This document shows, piece after piece, positions 26,692-35,024 of a stretch of DNA of 64,000 nucleotides. Under the pieces are notes generated by a model. The model saw only the letters and a list, made by a program, of their open reading frames with translations. It was not told the DNA's origin and made no database searches. The position numbers were made by a program, and so were the translations under genes. Source of the stretch: Bacteroidota bacterium (GTDB lineage: Bacteria; Bacteroidota; Bacteroidia; Flavobacteriales; Flavobacteriaceae); the NCBI GenBank assembly GCA_024279425.1, contig JAJRRO010000097.1, positions 1-64,000 of the forward strand. Direction: 5' to 3'. How positions within the stretch are numbered: the first letter of the stretch is position 1; every line of letters begins with the position of its first letter.

Positions 26692-28140
26692 TTATTCCGA
26701 GTCAAGAAAAAAATCAGATTTGAATCCTATTAAATACAGCTGCTTTTTTGCTCTGGTAACAGCTGTATACAACCAGCGTAAATATTCTTTGTCAATGCCA
26801 TTGGGTAAATAGGGTTGCTCAACAAAGACCGTATTCCACTGCCCTCCCTGGGACTTATGGCACGTAATCGCATATGAGAATTTAACCTGCAAAGCATTAA
26901 AATATTTATTGTTCTTTACCCCCAAGAACTTTTTATATTTGGATCTTTCGTTGGCATAATCTTTCATGACTTCCTGGTACAATCTGTTACCATCTTCATA
27001 GGACAAGGAAGGGGTCACAGCCTGTATGGTATCCAATAATAGAACCGTTTCAAACGGACTTTGGTTGGGGTAATCGACCATTTTCACTTTAACCTCCGCA
27101 AACTTGAATCCATAAAGTTCTTTGATCGCAAATATTTCAAGGATCTCGATAATATCCCCATTGGCAATGAATCCTGCTTCGGAGGTGGGTTTCAACCAAA
27201 AGTAATTGTTCTTTACCACCATCATAAAATCTCCAACGGCCAAATCGTTTTCTAAATAAAGAATACGACTTCGAATATTTTCATTATAAAGGTTGGCCCT
27301 TTTGTTTGAGCGCACAATAATGGTCGTTTCTTCTTTTCCATTTTCGGCATAGGAGCCGTCTATGGCTTCTTGGATTTCATAACCATCAACCAATCTAACG
27401 ATGTCAGAAAACCGACGTACATCAAATTTGAAATCGTCAAAAAAGAAGCCTTGTAATTGCTCTCTTAAAAGCGTGGCATTCACTAATATGCCCGAATCCT
27501 CGGATTGCCGAACAACCTCATCCAACTCCAACTTTGTTACCTCCTTGTTGTAATTAAGTGAAAGCTTTCCCTCATCCAACGCCGGACTTAAATCTAGATG
27601 TACTGGCGGAAGTTGCGCGGTATCCCCAATCAATACAAGTTTGCAATTATGCCCAGAATAGGTAAACATCATCAAATCATCAAGTAGGGACCCATTTTCG
27701 AAAAGTTTGGAATCTGCAGGAGTATCCGGAATCATAGATGCTTCATCCACTATAAAAATGGTGTTCCTATGCTTGTTAGGTGCCATTACAAATTGCACCC
27801 CGCCCCCACTCTGCTTTTTAGGGAAATATATTTTGCGATGTATGGTAAAGGCCTGAGTTTTGGAATAGTTTGACATTACTTTGGCCGCTCTCCCCGTAGG
27901 GGCCATAAGTACGGCCTTCATCGTGGTTCTCCATAAATTGTTTACCAAAGTCCCTACTATTGTCGTTTTTCCGGTTCCGGCAAAGCCTTTTAGCAAAAAC
28001 AATTGTTCCTTTTCTTTAGAAAGCACGTAGCTCGCCAATTTTTGCAATGCCACCGATTGGGTCAGCGTAGGTTCGTGGGGAAATTTTTCCCTAAGAACGG
28101 TATAAAAAGAGGCGTCTGTTAACGGAGTCATAGACCTCAA
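26692..28140 (-). CDS. RecD-like / Dda-type ATP-dependent DNA helicase
   Basis: A 482-residue superfamily 1B helicase. Walker A is LLKGFAGTGKTTIVGTL, Walker B FIVDEASMI, followed by LIGDTAQLPPV (motif III). The C-terminal UvrD-like domain has YAITCHKSQGGQWNTVFVE and RWLYTAVTRAKKQLYLIG. It resembles the shorter RecD/Dda class rather than a full RecD2. The first ATG or the fourth codon ATG (28131) could be the start. It leads the minus-strand run and probably acts in DNA repair or replication. Confidence 0.9.
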   Translation of the reverse strand: MRSMTPLTDASFYTVLREKFPHEPTLTQSVALQKLASYVLSKEKEQLFLLKGFAGTGKTTIVGTLVNNLWRTTMKAVLMAPTGRAAKVMSNYSKTQAFTIHRKIYFPKKQSGGGVQFVMAPNKHRNTIFIVDEASMIPDTPADSKLFENGSLLDDLMMFTYSGHNCKLVLIGDTAQLPPVHLDLSPALDEGKLSLNYNKEVTKLELDEVVRQSEDSGILVNATLLREQLQGFFFDDFKFDVRRFSDIVRLVDGYEIQEAIDGSYAENGKEETTIIVRSNKRANLYNENIRSRILYLENDLAVGDFMMVVKNNYFWLKPTSEAGFIANGDIIEILEIFAIKELYGFKFAEVKVKMVDYPNQSPFETVLLLDTIQAVTPSLSYEDGNRLYQEVMKDYANERSKYKKFLGVKNNKYFNALQVKFSYAITCHKSQGGQWNTVFVEQPYLPNGIDKEYLRWLYTAVTRAKKQLYLIGFKSDFFLDSE

Positions 28141-28337
28141 ATATACTCAGGATTATTGGTCAAAAACAGCTTCATTCAAATTATATATCCAAATTATTTC
28201 AGGTACCCCCTATATCCGATTAATTGCTCCATTTAAACTAAAACCCCTGCAATCATAGCTTAATATCAAGATCAGTTACTATGACTTTTCAACAAGTTAA
28301 TTTAAAAAATCGCTGTTCCAAATCTGCCAATAAAATA

Positions 28338-28368
28338 TTAGGCAGTTTGCAAAAAAATTGTAGATTTG
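28338..28368 (+). promoter_or_regulatory. Predicted promoter of the pilin-like protein gene
   Basis: A perfect -7 box TAGATTTG at 28361-28368, 34 bp before the ATG at 28403. The matching -33 element is weak (TTA at 28338-28340, spacer 20). Confidence 0.45.
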
Positions 28369-28402
28369 TGTTTACCACTAAATTAAAATTAACACATACG
28401 AA

Positions 28403-29053
28403 ATGAAGATCATAATACAAGTTGTGCTTTGGATTGCCTGCGTCGCGTTTGGATACCTTATATATCAATCTGTAACAGGGCCCATCCAGTTCAAAAAAGT
28501 GAAGGTAGAACGCTTTGGCAAGGTAATAGCTAAGTTGAAGGACATTAGAAATTCACAGGAAGCATATAAGACCGCAAATGGTAGATATGCAAATGATTTT
28601 AAAACCCTTATTAGTTTCGTGGACACCGGTAATTACACTATTACCCAACAACGGGATTCTTCGTATATGGAGTTTGATAAGACGTATGGCATTGAACTTT
28701 TACAACAAATTAAGATTATTGATACTTTGGGATTCGTCTCCGTTAAGGATTCTCTATTTAAAAAAGACGACCGCTATAAAAGCCTCATGAACGTTCCTGG
28801 AGCAGCTGGAGGAGAAAAATTTGAAATGAAGGCTACCACGATTCAAAAAGGAGATTACACGGCAGCAGTATTCGAGGCCAAGGTAAAAAAAGATGTAGTT
28901 CTTCATGACCAGCCACAAGATCTTCGGGATAGGGAAAATGCACAGATAAGTGTTGAGGAGGTAAATGGGGATGTCATTAAAGTTGGATCTTTGGAACAAG
29001 TTAGCACAAGTGGTAACTGGCCTCCTATTTATGACAGGAAAGGAAACAAATAA
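28403..29053 (+). CDS. Membrane-anchored hypothetical protein, pseudopilin-like N-terminus
   Basis: A 216-residue protein with an N-terminal membrane helix (IIIQVVLWIACVAFGYLIYQ). This is followed by a long helix and a segment RNSQEAYKTANGRYANDFKT that resembles the start of type II/IV pseudopilin globular domains. No prepilin cleavage motif is visible, so membership of that class is uncertain. Its last 23 bp overlap the DUF3822 gene, implying coupled translation; the pair recurs in this family of bacteria. Function unknown. Confidence 0.72.
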   Translation: MKIIIQVVLWIACVAFGYLIYQSVTGPIQFKKVKVERFGKVIAKLKDIRNSQEAYKTANGRYANDFKTLISFVDTGNYTITQQRDSSYMEFDKTYGIELLQQIKIIDTLGFVSVKDSLFKKDDRYKSLMNVPGAAGGEKFEMKATTIQKGDYTAAVFEAKVKKDVVLHDQPQDLRDRENAQISVEEVNGDVIKVGSLEQVSTSGNWPPIYDRKGNK

Positions 29054-29864
29054 CGTTGAGGATATCTCTGTAGAAAAATTTGATAAACTGTCCATTCAAG
29101 TTGGCTTGAATGGACTTTCTTTTTGTGTTCTGGACACCATAGGCAAGAAAATCATCTGCGCTGATCGCTTGGCATTCGAAAAAAGTCTTGCACCTAAAGA
29201 GCTTCAAGAAAATCTTAAATTACTTTTAGAAAAGCATCAATTAACCACTAAGGGTTTCTCTGAAGTAGTTGTTGTTCATAATAACGGTCTATTCAGTTTT
29301 GTTCCAAAATCATTGTTCAATGTTGATGAGTTGGCCAACTACCTAAAATTCAACACTAAGATATTGGCCAATGACCTTATTGCCCATGATACATTGGAGA
29401 GTTATGATCTCGTTAATGTATATGTGCCTTTTGTCAACATAAACAATTACATCTTTGACCTGTTCGGCGAGTTTGAATACAAACATAATGGCACTGTTTT
29501 GGTACAAACTTTATTGAATACCCCCAGCACGACCAAAGAGCCCGTTTGCTATGTACATATTGGCGAAAATCAAATAGAGATCACAGTCATTTCGCAAAAG
29601 AAATTATTGCTTTACAATAGTTTTATTTTCCACACCAAAGAAGATTTTATCTATTACCTGCTCTTTACTATGGAGCAATTGCAATTGGATCTCGAAACCA
29701 CCAAACTAAAACTGTTTGGAAGTATTGAGGAAGGAGACCCGATGTATGACCTTTGCTACCAATATGTAAAGGATGTGACCATTTTTACACCTTCAATTGC
29801 GGCTTACCCAAATGCAACTGCGGATAATGCCTCACTTGATTTCACCCTTTTAAGCGCACTATAA
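29031..29864 (+). CDS. DUF3822 family protein
   Basis: A 277-residue protein with an actin-like-ATPase style fold pattern in the DUF3822 family; no catalytic motif is evident. I chose ATG 29031 (MTGKETNNVEDISVEKF). The longer frame from 28965 would lie mostly inside the preceding gene. It overlaps rsmD by one base (TAATG), so the three genes form one transcript. Its neighbour suggests a role near rRNA modification or envelope assembly, but that is guesswork. Confidence 0.82.
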   Translation: MTGKETNNVEDISVEKFDKLSIQVGLNGLSFCVLDTIGKKIICADRLAFEKSLAPKELQENLKLLLEKHQLTTKGFSEVVVVHNNGLFSFVPKSLFNVDELANYLKFNTKILANDLIAHDTLESYDLVNVYVPFVNINNYIFDLFGEFEYKHNGTVLVQTLLNTPSTTKEPVCYVHIGENQIEITVISQKKLLLYNSFIFHTKEDFIYYLLFTMEQLQLDLETTKLKLFGSIEEGDPMYDLCYQYVKDVTIFTPSIAAYPNATADNASLDFTLLSAL

Positions 29865-30409
29865 TGCGAATAATTTCAGGCAAACATAAAGGCAAAAGAA
29901 TCATTGCACCCAAAAAGTTGCCGGTTCGCCCCACCACTGATATGGCCAAGGAGTCCCTGTTCAATATTTTGAACAACTCCTATTATTTTGAAGACATTGC
30001 ATTGATCGATCTATTCGCAGGGACGGGAAATATTAGTTTTGAATTTGCCTCTCGTGGCACTACCGATTTGGTTGCCGTGGATTTGGATTATGGATGTATT
30101 AAATTTATTGATAAAATCTCGAAGGAGCTTAATTTTGGTATCTCGACCATCAAAGGTGATGTTTTTGGTTTTTTGAAGAAATCAACGCTAAAGGCAGATG
30201 TTATTTTTGCGGACCCGCCCTATGACCTTTCGTTGGAAGACTTCTCAAAAATCCCCGAATTGGTATTCAAAAACCAAATGCTATTGGAAGATGGAGTGCT
30301 GATTATTGAGCATTCAAAGCATATGAAGCTTTCGAAGCTAGAACACTTTAGCACACAGCGTGGATATGGTGGCAGTACTTTTAGTTTTTTTGAGTCTACT
30401 CCAAACTAA
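29864..30409 (+). CDS. rsmD: 16S rRNA (guanine966-N2)-methyltransferase
   Basis: A 181-residue Rossmann-fold methyltransferase. It opens with RIISGKHKGKRI and PTTDMAKESLFNIL, the RsmD signatures. The SAM-binding loop is LIDLFAGTGNISFEF and the catalytic motif IV is FADPPYDL. It methylates N2 of G966 in 16S rRNA using SAM. The start codon overlaps the stop of the DUF3822 gene by one base. Confidence 0.94.
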   Translation: MRIISGKHKGKRIIAPKKLPVRPTTDMAKESLFNILNNSYYFEDIALIDLFAGTGNISFEFASRGTTDLVAVDLDYGCIKFIDKISKELNFGISTIKGDVFGFLKKSTLKADVIFADPPYDLSLEDFSKIPELVFKNQMLLEDGVLIIEHSKHMKLSKLEHFSTQRGYGGSTFSFFESTPN

Positions 30410-30495
30410 TATAGTTTTCATCAGTACCTTTATAAAAGATATTTAGTTAATAACTATATCTCATTGCTAGCCTTCATTAAAGAAAAGAAAACTCA

Positions 30496-31263
30496 ATGAT
30501 AAAATTCTTTCCAAAAATTAGACAAAAATTATTTACTGAAAATAAATTCAGTAAATATCTACTTTATGCCATTGGTGAAATCATTCTTGTTATGATTGGT
30601 ATTCTACTTGCCTTACAGGTAAATAATTTGAATCAAGAAAGACTTAATGCAATTGAAGAGCAGTTTATTCTTCAAGACATATCAAACGAATTACAAGCTT
30701 ATAAATTCCATAATAATAACGGCAGAAATTTACAGGAAAATATATTAAGCGCCACTAAACGATTATTGATTATCATTAATACTTCTCCTTCAAATCTTCC
30801 CATAATGCAGATTAATGAAGATATTGATCTTCTATTACGGAGTTGGATGACTGGTTCCAGCACATCTACCAATATTTATGATGTATTGATAGGTGGTGGT
30901 AAATTAGTACTCTTGTCATCCAAGAAATTACCAAATAAACTTGCAGAATTGAAGAGACATTTTGGCTCCATCTATACACGTGAAATGATGCAGGCCAGAT
31001 TTGTAAACGAACAACTAGCACCGTTTTTAAACCAATATGTAGTCCGGCGACCATGGAAGTCGACTGATTTGAGCGTTGATTCTACCTTCCAAACGAACCG
31101 ATTCGTGTCTAATTATGAAGATTTGCTGAATAGCCAAGAGTTTTACAATCTACTTGTAGATCTTATAAGGCACAGTAATTACGTCGTTAGAGTCTATAAT
31201 AGAATAGAGAATAATATTAATGAGATAGAATTGGAGTTGGGCGAGAATATTATTTCTTTTTAA
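30496..31263 (+). CDS. DUF6090 family membrane protein
   Basis: A 255-residue protein with the standard DUF6090 start: basic KIRQKL, then KYLLYAIGEIILVMIGILLA as a membrane helix and QVNNLNQERLNAIEEQ leading into a helical extracytoplasmic part. Members are abundant, multi-copy and of unknown function in Flavobacteriia. Base composition is more AT-rich than in rsmD or dnaX, and the gene stands alone, consistent with an accessory gene. Confidence 0.85.
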   Translation: MIKFFPKIRQKLFTENKFSKYLLYAIGEIILVMIGILLALQVNNLNQERLNAIEEQFILQDISNELQAYKFHNNNGRNLQENILSATKRLLIIINTSPSNLPIMQINEDIDLLLRSWMTGSSTSTNIYDVLIGGGKLVLLSSKKLPNKLAELKRHFGSIYTREMMQARFVNEQLAPFLNQYVVRRPWKSTDLSVDSTFQTNRFVSNYEDLLNSQEFYNLLVDLIRHSNYVVRVYNRIENNINEIELELGENIISF

Positions 31264-31401
31264 AGGCAACAAATTGAAATCAACATTTTGTATATTAGTT
31301 AGAATGACATAACGAAAGGCTAACAACGGCTCCTATGAAAAGCCCTAGACTCTAAAAGAATGAACAAGTAGCCAGCTATGCAAACGATTTAAAAAAAAGA
31401 A

Positions 31402-31512
31402 ATGGCAGAAGGAATTAATATTGTAATGGTTATAGCCATCATACTATTTGCAAGATTAGGAATACGACTGTATATGGGTTATAAAAAATCTAAAAAAGAT
31501 GATAAAAACTGA
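31402..31512 (+). CDS. Small single-pass membrane protein (36 aa)
   Basis: An ORF of 36 codons from ATG 31402 to TGA 31512, starting MAEGIN. It encodes one hydrophobic helix (IVMVIAIILFARLGIRLYM) and then a basic tail, YKKSKKDDKN. The helix-plus-positive-tail layout is typical of real small membrane proteins. It ends 24 bp before the NYN gene. No homology is recognised and there is no clear promoter, so it remains tentative. The sequence before it contains GGCTAACAACGG, a motif seen in dispersed Bacteroidota repeats. Confidence 0.4.
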   Translation: MAEGINIVMVIAIILFARLGIRLYMGYKKSKKDDKN

Positions 31513-31536
31513 TGCGAACAATGTTAAAATAATTCT

Positions 31537-32298
31537 ATGAATCTAAACTTAGCCGTACTTATAGACGGAGATAATATACCCTCTGCCCATGTAAAGGAGA
31601 TGATGGAGGAAATTGCGAAGTATGGGAATCCGACCATTAAAAGAATTTATGGGGATTGGACCAAACCCCATTTATCAAAATGGAAAAATCTATTACTTCA
31701 AAATGCAATTACCCCCATTCAGCAGTATGCCTATACTACTGGGAAAAATGCAACTGATTCCGCAATGATCATAGATGCAATGGACATTCTATATTCCGAG
31801 AAGGTAAATGGTTTTTGCTTGGTTTCAAGTGACAGCGATTTTACAAGGCTAGCCACTAGATTAAGGGAAGCGGGAATGCAAGTTATAGGTATAGGGGAGA
31901 AAAAGACGCCAACCCCCTTTATTGTAGCCTGCGATAAATTTATCTATGTAGAGATTATCAGAAAGCAGTCCGAAAAGAAAGAAGATGTCAATCAAGTTGA
32001 TACAACCAAAGAAAGCATTGATAAAATCACGCCAAAAGTAATCAAGTTAATATCCGCAACCATCTCTGATCTATCCGATGAAGATGGTTGGGCATTTCTA
32101 GGTGATGTAGGGAGCCTGTTGCAAAAAAAGCAACCTAATTTTGATTCAAGGAATTATGGGTTTGAAAAATTAACGCCATTAATTAAATCCATTGGCAATT
32201 TCGATGTAGAACACAGAGAGAATCCTAAAAGCAAACACAAATTGATTTTCGTAAAGAATAAGGAAAAGCATTCAAAAAAAGTCTCAAAATCAAATTGA
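31537..32298 (+). CDS. NYN-domain protein with OST-HTH/LOTUS domain
   Basis: A 253-residue protein with an N-terminal NYN (PIN-like) nuclease domain. It has the acidic residues of LAVLIDGDNIPS, ATDSAMIIDAMDIL and LVSSDSDFTRLATRLRE, which in the family bind a metal for RNA cleavage. The C-terminal part (about 165-245) matches an OST-HTH/LOTUS RNA-binding winged helix. The combination suggests an RNA-processing nuclease of the LabA/DUF88 group. The C-terminus is Lys-rich. Confidence 0.88.
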   Translation: MNLNLAVLIDGDNIPSAHVKEMMEEIAKYGNPTIKRIYGDWTKPHLSKWKNLLLQNAITPIQQYAYTTGKNATDSAMIIDAMDILYSEKVNGFCLVSSDSDFTRLATRLREAGMQVIGIGEKKTPTPFIVACDKFIYVEIIRKQSEKKEDVNQVDTTKESIDKITPKVIKLISATISDLSDEDGWAFLGDVGSLLQKKQPNFDSRNYGFEKLTPLIKSIGNFDVEHRENPKSKHKLIFVKNKEKHSKKVSKSN

Positions 32299-32368
32299 TA
32301 AACAAAATTGATGGAGGAAAGTCATCCCTTACTGCTCATCTCACACCACAGTGAAAAAATTGATTAAA

Positions 32369-32682
32369 AAAAGCAGGCCATAAGCCGGATTCTGTAAGGC
32401 CCAAAAAGCCTTCCTTATCATTTATCTGGGCCTTTGGTTGCCCAAAGGCTCTAACCGCCTACCCTTCAGCTCGAGCGTACAGCCCTCAAACACTGATTTA
32501 CATGACGTTTCACCACATAGAGTTTACCTGATTTCACTACAGCATTATCTGTACATACTTTCTGTTGCACTTGTCCGCCCTAACGGCAACCGCTAGGGGA
32601 CGGGTGTTACCCGCTATGTTGCACTATGGTGTCCGGACTTTCCTCCATTCGCCAAAGACGAACAGCGATAAGGTGACCTGCT
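32369..32682 (-). ncRNA. rnpB: RNase P RNA component
   Basis: About 314 nt on the minus strand with the universal core. Near the 5' end it reads GAGGAAAGTCCGGACACCAT, and near the 3' end ACAGAATCCGGCTTAT. The P1 helix pairs GCAGGTCA (5') with TGGCCTGC (3'), and a T-run follows the 3' end at about 32364-32371. The ends are set by P1 and by the -7 box just upstream, so they may be off by a few bases. It is the catalytic RNA that matures tRNA 5' ends and fills most of the gap between the NYN gene and dnaX. Confidence 0.95.
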
Positions 32683-32687
32683 AGTCG

Positions 32688-32695
32688 CAAATTTA
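32688..32695 (-). promoter_or_regulatory. -7 promoter box of rnpB
   Basis: TAAATTTG on the minus strand, a perfect TAnnTTTG, six bases before the predicted RNase P RNA 5' end. No clear -33 element is seen at the right spacing. Confidence 0.5.
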
Positions 32696-32783
32696 ACACT
32701 TATTTCAAAGCTTATTGGTCAGAATTGTTGATAAAAAAGTCTTTAATCCCTCTTAAATAAACAGTAGAATACATTGCTATTTT

Positions 32784-32791
32784 TATATTTG
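32784..32791 (+). promoter_or_regulatory. -7 promoter box of dnaX
   Basis: TATATTTG, a perfect -7 box, 48 bp before the dnaX TTG start. The -33 element is not obvious. Confidence 0.4.
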
Positions 32792-32838
32792 TAAAGCACC
32801 CTTGGTATTTATCATAATATCAATAAAAGCGAAGCAAT

Positions 32839-34659
32839 TTGGAGCCATTCATTGTATCAGCACGAAAGTACAGACCACAAACGTTCAAGGATGTTGTTGG
32901 GCAGCAGGCTATTACCAATACCTTATTGAATGCAATTGAGAACAATCATCTTGCCCAGGCCTTGTTGTTTTGTGGACCCCGAGGGGTTGGCAAGACTACC
33001 TGTGCCCGTATTTTGGCAAAACAGATCAACCAAGATGGCACCCAAGGTGAAGATGAGGATTTTGCCTTTAATATTTTTGAACTGGATGCCGCTTCGAACA
33101 ACTCAGTGGATGATATTCGGAGCCTTATAGACCAGGTTCGCATTCCACCCCAGGTAGGTAAGTACAAGGTTTATATTATTGATGAGGTGCATATGCTTTC
33201 CCAATCAGCCTTCAACGCCTTTTTAAAGACCTTGGAAGAGCCTCCAAAACATGCAATCTTTATATTGGCGACCACTGAGAAGCACAAGATCATCCCTACC
33301 ATACTATCCCGTTGTCAAATATTCGATTTTAAACGAATAACGGTAAAGGATGCCGCCGAATATTTAAAATATATTGCAGAAAACCAAGGCATTGAGGCCG
33401 ATGGTGATGCCTTGCATATCATCGCCCAAAAAGCCGACGGGGCTATGCGCGATGCACTTTCAATTTTTGATAGGGTGGTAAGCTTTGCAGGTAAGAATCT
33501 AACTCGAAAAGCAGTTACCGAAAATCTGAATGTACTTGATTACGACACCTATTTCTCAACAACTGATCTTATCCTAAAACATGATATTCCCGGGCTATTG
33601 CTATTGTTCAATCAAACCTTGGCATTGGGCTTCGACGGACATCATTTTATTAATGGACTTGCGTCACATTTTAGGGATTTAATGGTGTGCAAACATCAAG
33701 AAACCATTGAATTATTGGAGGTAGGTGAATCTGCTAAAAAAAATTACTTGGAACAGTCTAAACAAACTTCAAATGCGTTTTTGTTGCAGGCCTTGAATAT
33801 AGCCAATGATTGTGATCTAAAATACAAGACCAGCAAGAACCAAAGACTATTGGTTGAGCTCTCCCTCATGAAATTGGCTTCCATTGATTTTGGGGCCGAA
33901 AAAAAAAATCCTGAATCCATCGCTTTAGAAGATAGTACTATTGAATTCATTGCCCCAGCGGCATTTTTCAAGCAATCCTCCGGTTCAATCATTGCCCCGC
34001 CGTTTAACAAAGAAGCTGTACATGTCGAGGGTATTGTGACTAAACCTAAAGAAAATATTGGTGTGGAAGGCCTTGCCCCTGAAGAAGAAAAAACGGTCGG
34101 TAGCGTTCCCTTTGCCTCCAAATCGCAAGTAGAGGTTATCACAAATACCCAAGTAGAGGAAGCGATCATTACAAAGCCCATTATTAAAACATCCGGCAAA
34201 AGGGTGTCTGGCTTATCTATTTCCAGTTTAAAGGCAAAAAAAGAACATCAACGCAACAAAAAGGATGAGTCGATTGATGAGAGTAAACTGCCTAAAGAAA
34301 CTTTCACTGAGGAAGCTATGCAAAAGCACTGGGAAGATTTTGTCAAAAAAATAGATGCTGATGGCAGAAAGATACTCGCATCGAATCTAGCGACCGACAC
34401 CGCAAAGCTATTGGACGAAACCACCATTTGGATTGAATTGCCAAACGGTACTATGAAAAAGGAGATTGAACGGGAACAGTTTGACCTAATAGAATACCTA
34501 CGCACAAATCTTAATAACCATTTCATCAGCCTCAAAATAACGGTCAATGAAGAAGTTGCCAAAAAGTTTGCTTTCACTCCTGAAGAAAAGTACCAAAAAT
34601 TAAGGGAGAAAAACCCAGCCATTGATATTCTACGAAAAACCTTTGACCTGGATCTATAG
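32839..34659 (+). CDS. dnaX: DNA polymerase III subunit gamma/tau
   Basis: A 606-residue clamp-loader ATPase. The N-terminal AAA+ domain has ARKYRPQTFKDVVGQ, Walker A CGPRGVGKTTCAR, Walker B YIIDEVHML and the SRC motif ILSRCQIFDF. A long variable linker (about 370-470) leads to a C-terminal polymerase-binding region. The start is TTG at 32839: the frame is closed upstream by TAA and no ATG precedes the conserved EPFIVSARKYRP. The four-Cys zinc module of E. coli DnaX is absent between Walker A and FELDAASNNSVDDIR. The stop is 4 bp from the convergent TMEM220-like gene. Confidence 0.96.
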   Translation: MEPFIVSARKYRPQTFKDVVGQQAITNTLLNAIENNHLAQALLFCGPRGVGKTTCARILAKQINQDGTQGEDEDFAFNIFELDAASNNSVDDIRSLIDQVRIPPQVGKYKVYIIDEVHMLSQSAFNAFLKTLEEPPKHAIFILATTEKHKIIPTILSRCQIFDFKRITVKDAAEYLKYIAENQGIEADGDALHIIAQKADGAMRDALSIFDRVVSFAGKNLTRKAVTENLNVLDYDTYFSTTDLILKHDIPGLLLLFNQTLALGFDGHHFINGLASHFRDLMVCKHQETIELLEVGESAKKNYLEQSKQTSNAFLLQALNIANDCDLKYKTSKNQRLLVELSLMKLASIDFGAEKKNPESIALEDSTIEFIAPAAFFKQSSGSIIAPPFNKEAVHVEGIVTKPKENIGVEGLAPEEEKTVGSVPFASKSQVEVITNTQVEEAIITKPIIKTSGKRVSGLSISSLKAKKEHQRNKKDESIDESKLPKETFTEEAMQKHWEDFVKKIDADGRKILASNLATDTAKLLDETTIWIELPNGTMKKEIEREQFDLIEYLRTNLNNHFISLKITVNEEVAKKFAFTPEEKYQKLREKNPAIDILRKTFDLDL

Positions 34660-34663
34660 CCTA

Positions 34664-35014
34664 CTATTTTTTGGTTGCTTTTAATCGCAAGGTATAAATT
34701 AATAGTATCACAGCAGTAATTGCCAACCCTAAAGCTTCCCTGCCCTCTTCAATATTCTTGATGTCTCCTTCGCCAATGGTAATGCCTTCAAACTTTTCCG
34801 GCCAGAATACCAGTGTTCCGACAATATAGGCGACAAAAAGAACAACAGAGGCCAGATATGGTAGTTTATCAACCAAGAACAAAATAGAAGCCAAGGCGGC
34901 CACCCCATAAATAACGTACCATAACATAGGGTCTACATCATTGGCTTGGACAACAATTGAATAAACGAACCATGCCGTAAAAATAAGTGCAAGAACTTTG
35001 AAAACTGTTTTCAT
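34664..35014 (-). CDS. TMEM220-like membrane protein, downstream of the ebo operon
   Basis: A 116-residue protein with four hydrophobic helices (around VFKVLALIFTAWFVYSIVV, PMLWYVIYGVAALASILFL, YLASVVLFVAYIVGTLVF and LGLAITAVILLIYTLRL). It resembles the transmembrane-220 family, whose role is unknown. I chose ATG 35014 (MKTVFKVLALIF); a longer frame from 35059 would run into the upstream gene. It starts 10 bp after the eboF stop, so it is almost certainly transcribed with eboABCDEF. Confidence 0.8.
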   Translation of the reverse strand: MKTVFKVLALIFTAWFVYSIVVQANDVDPMLWYVIYGVAALASILFLVDKLPYLASVVLFVAYIVGTLVFWPEKFEGITIGEGDIKNIEEGREALGLAITAVILLIYTLRLKATKK

Positions 35015-35024
35015 AATAAGGGTT

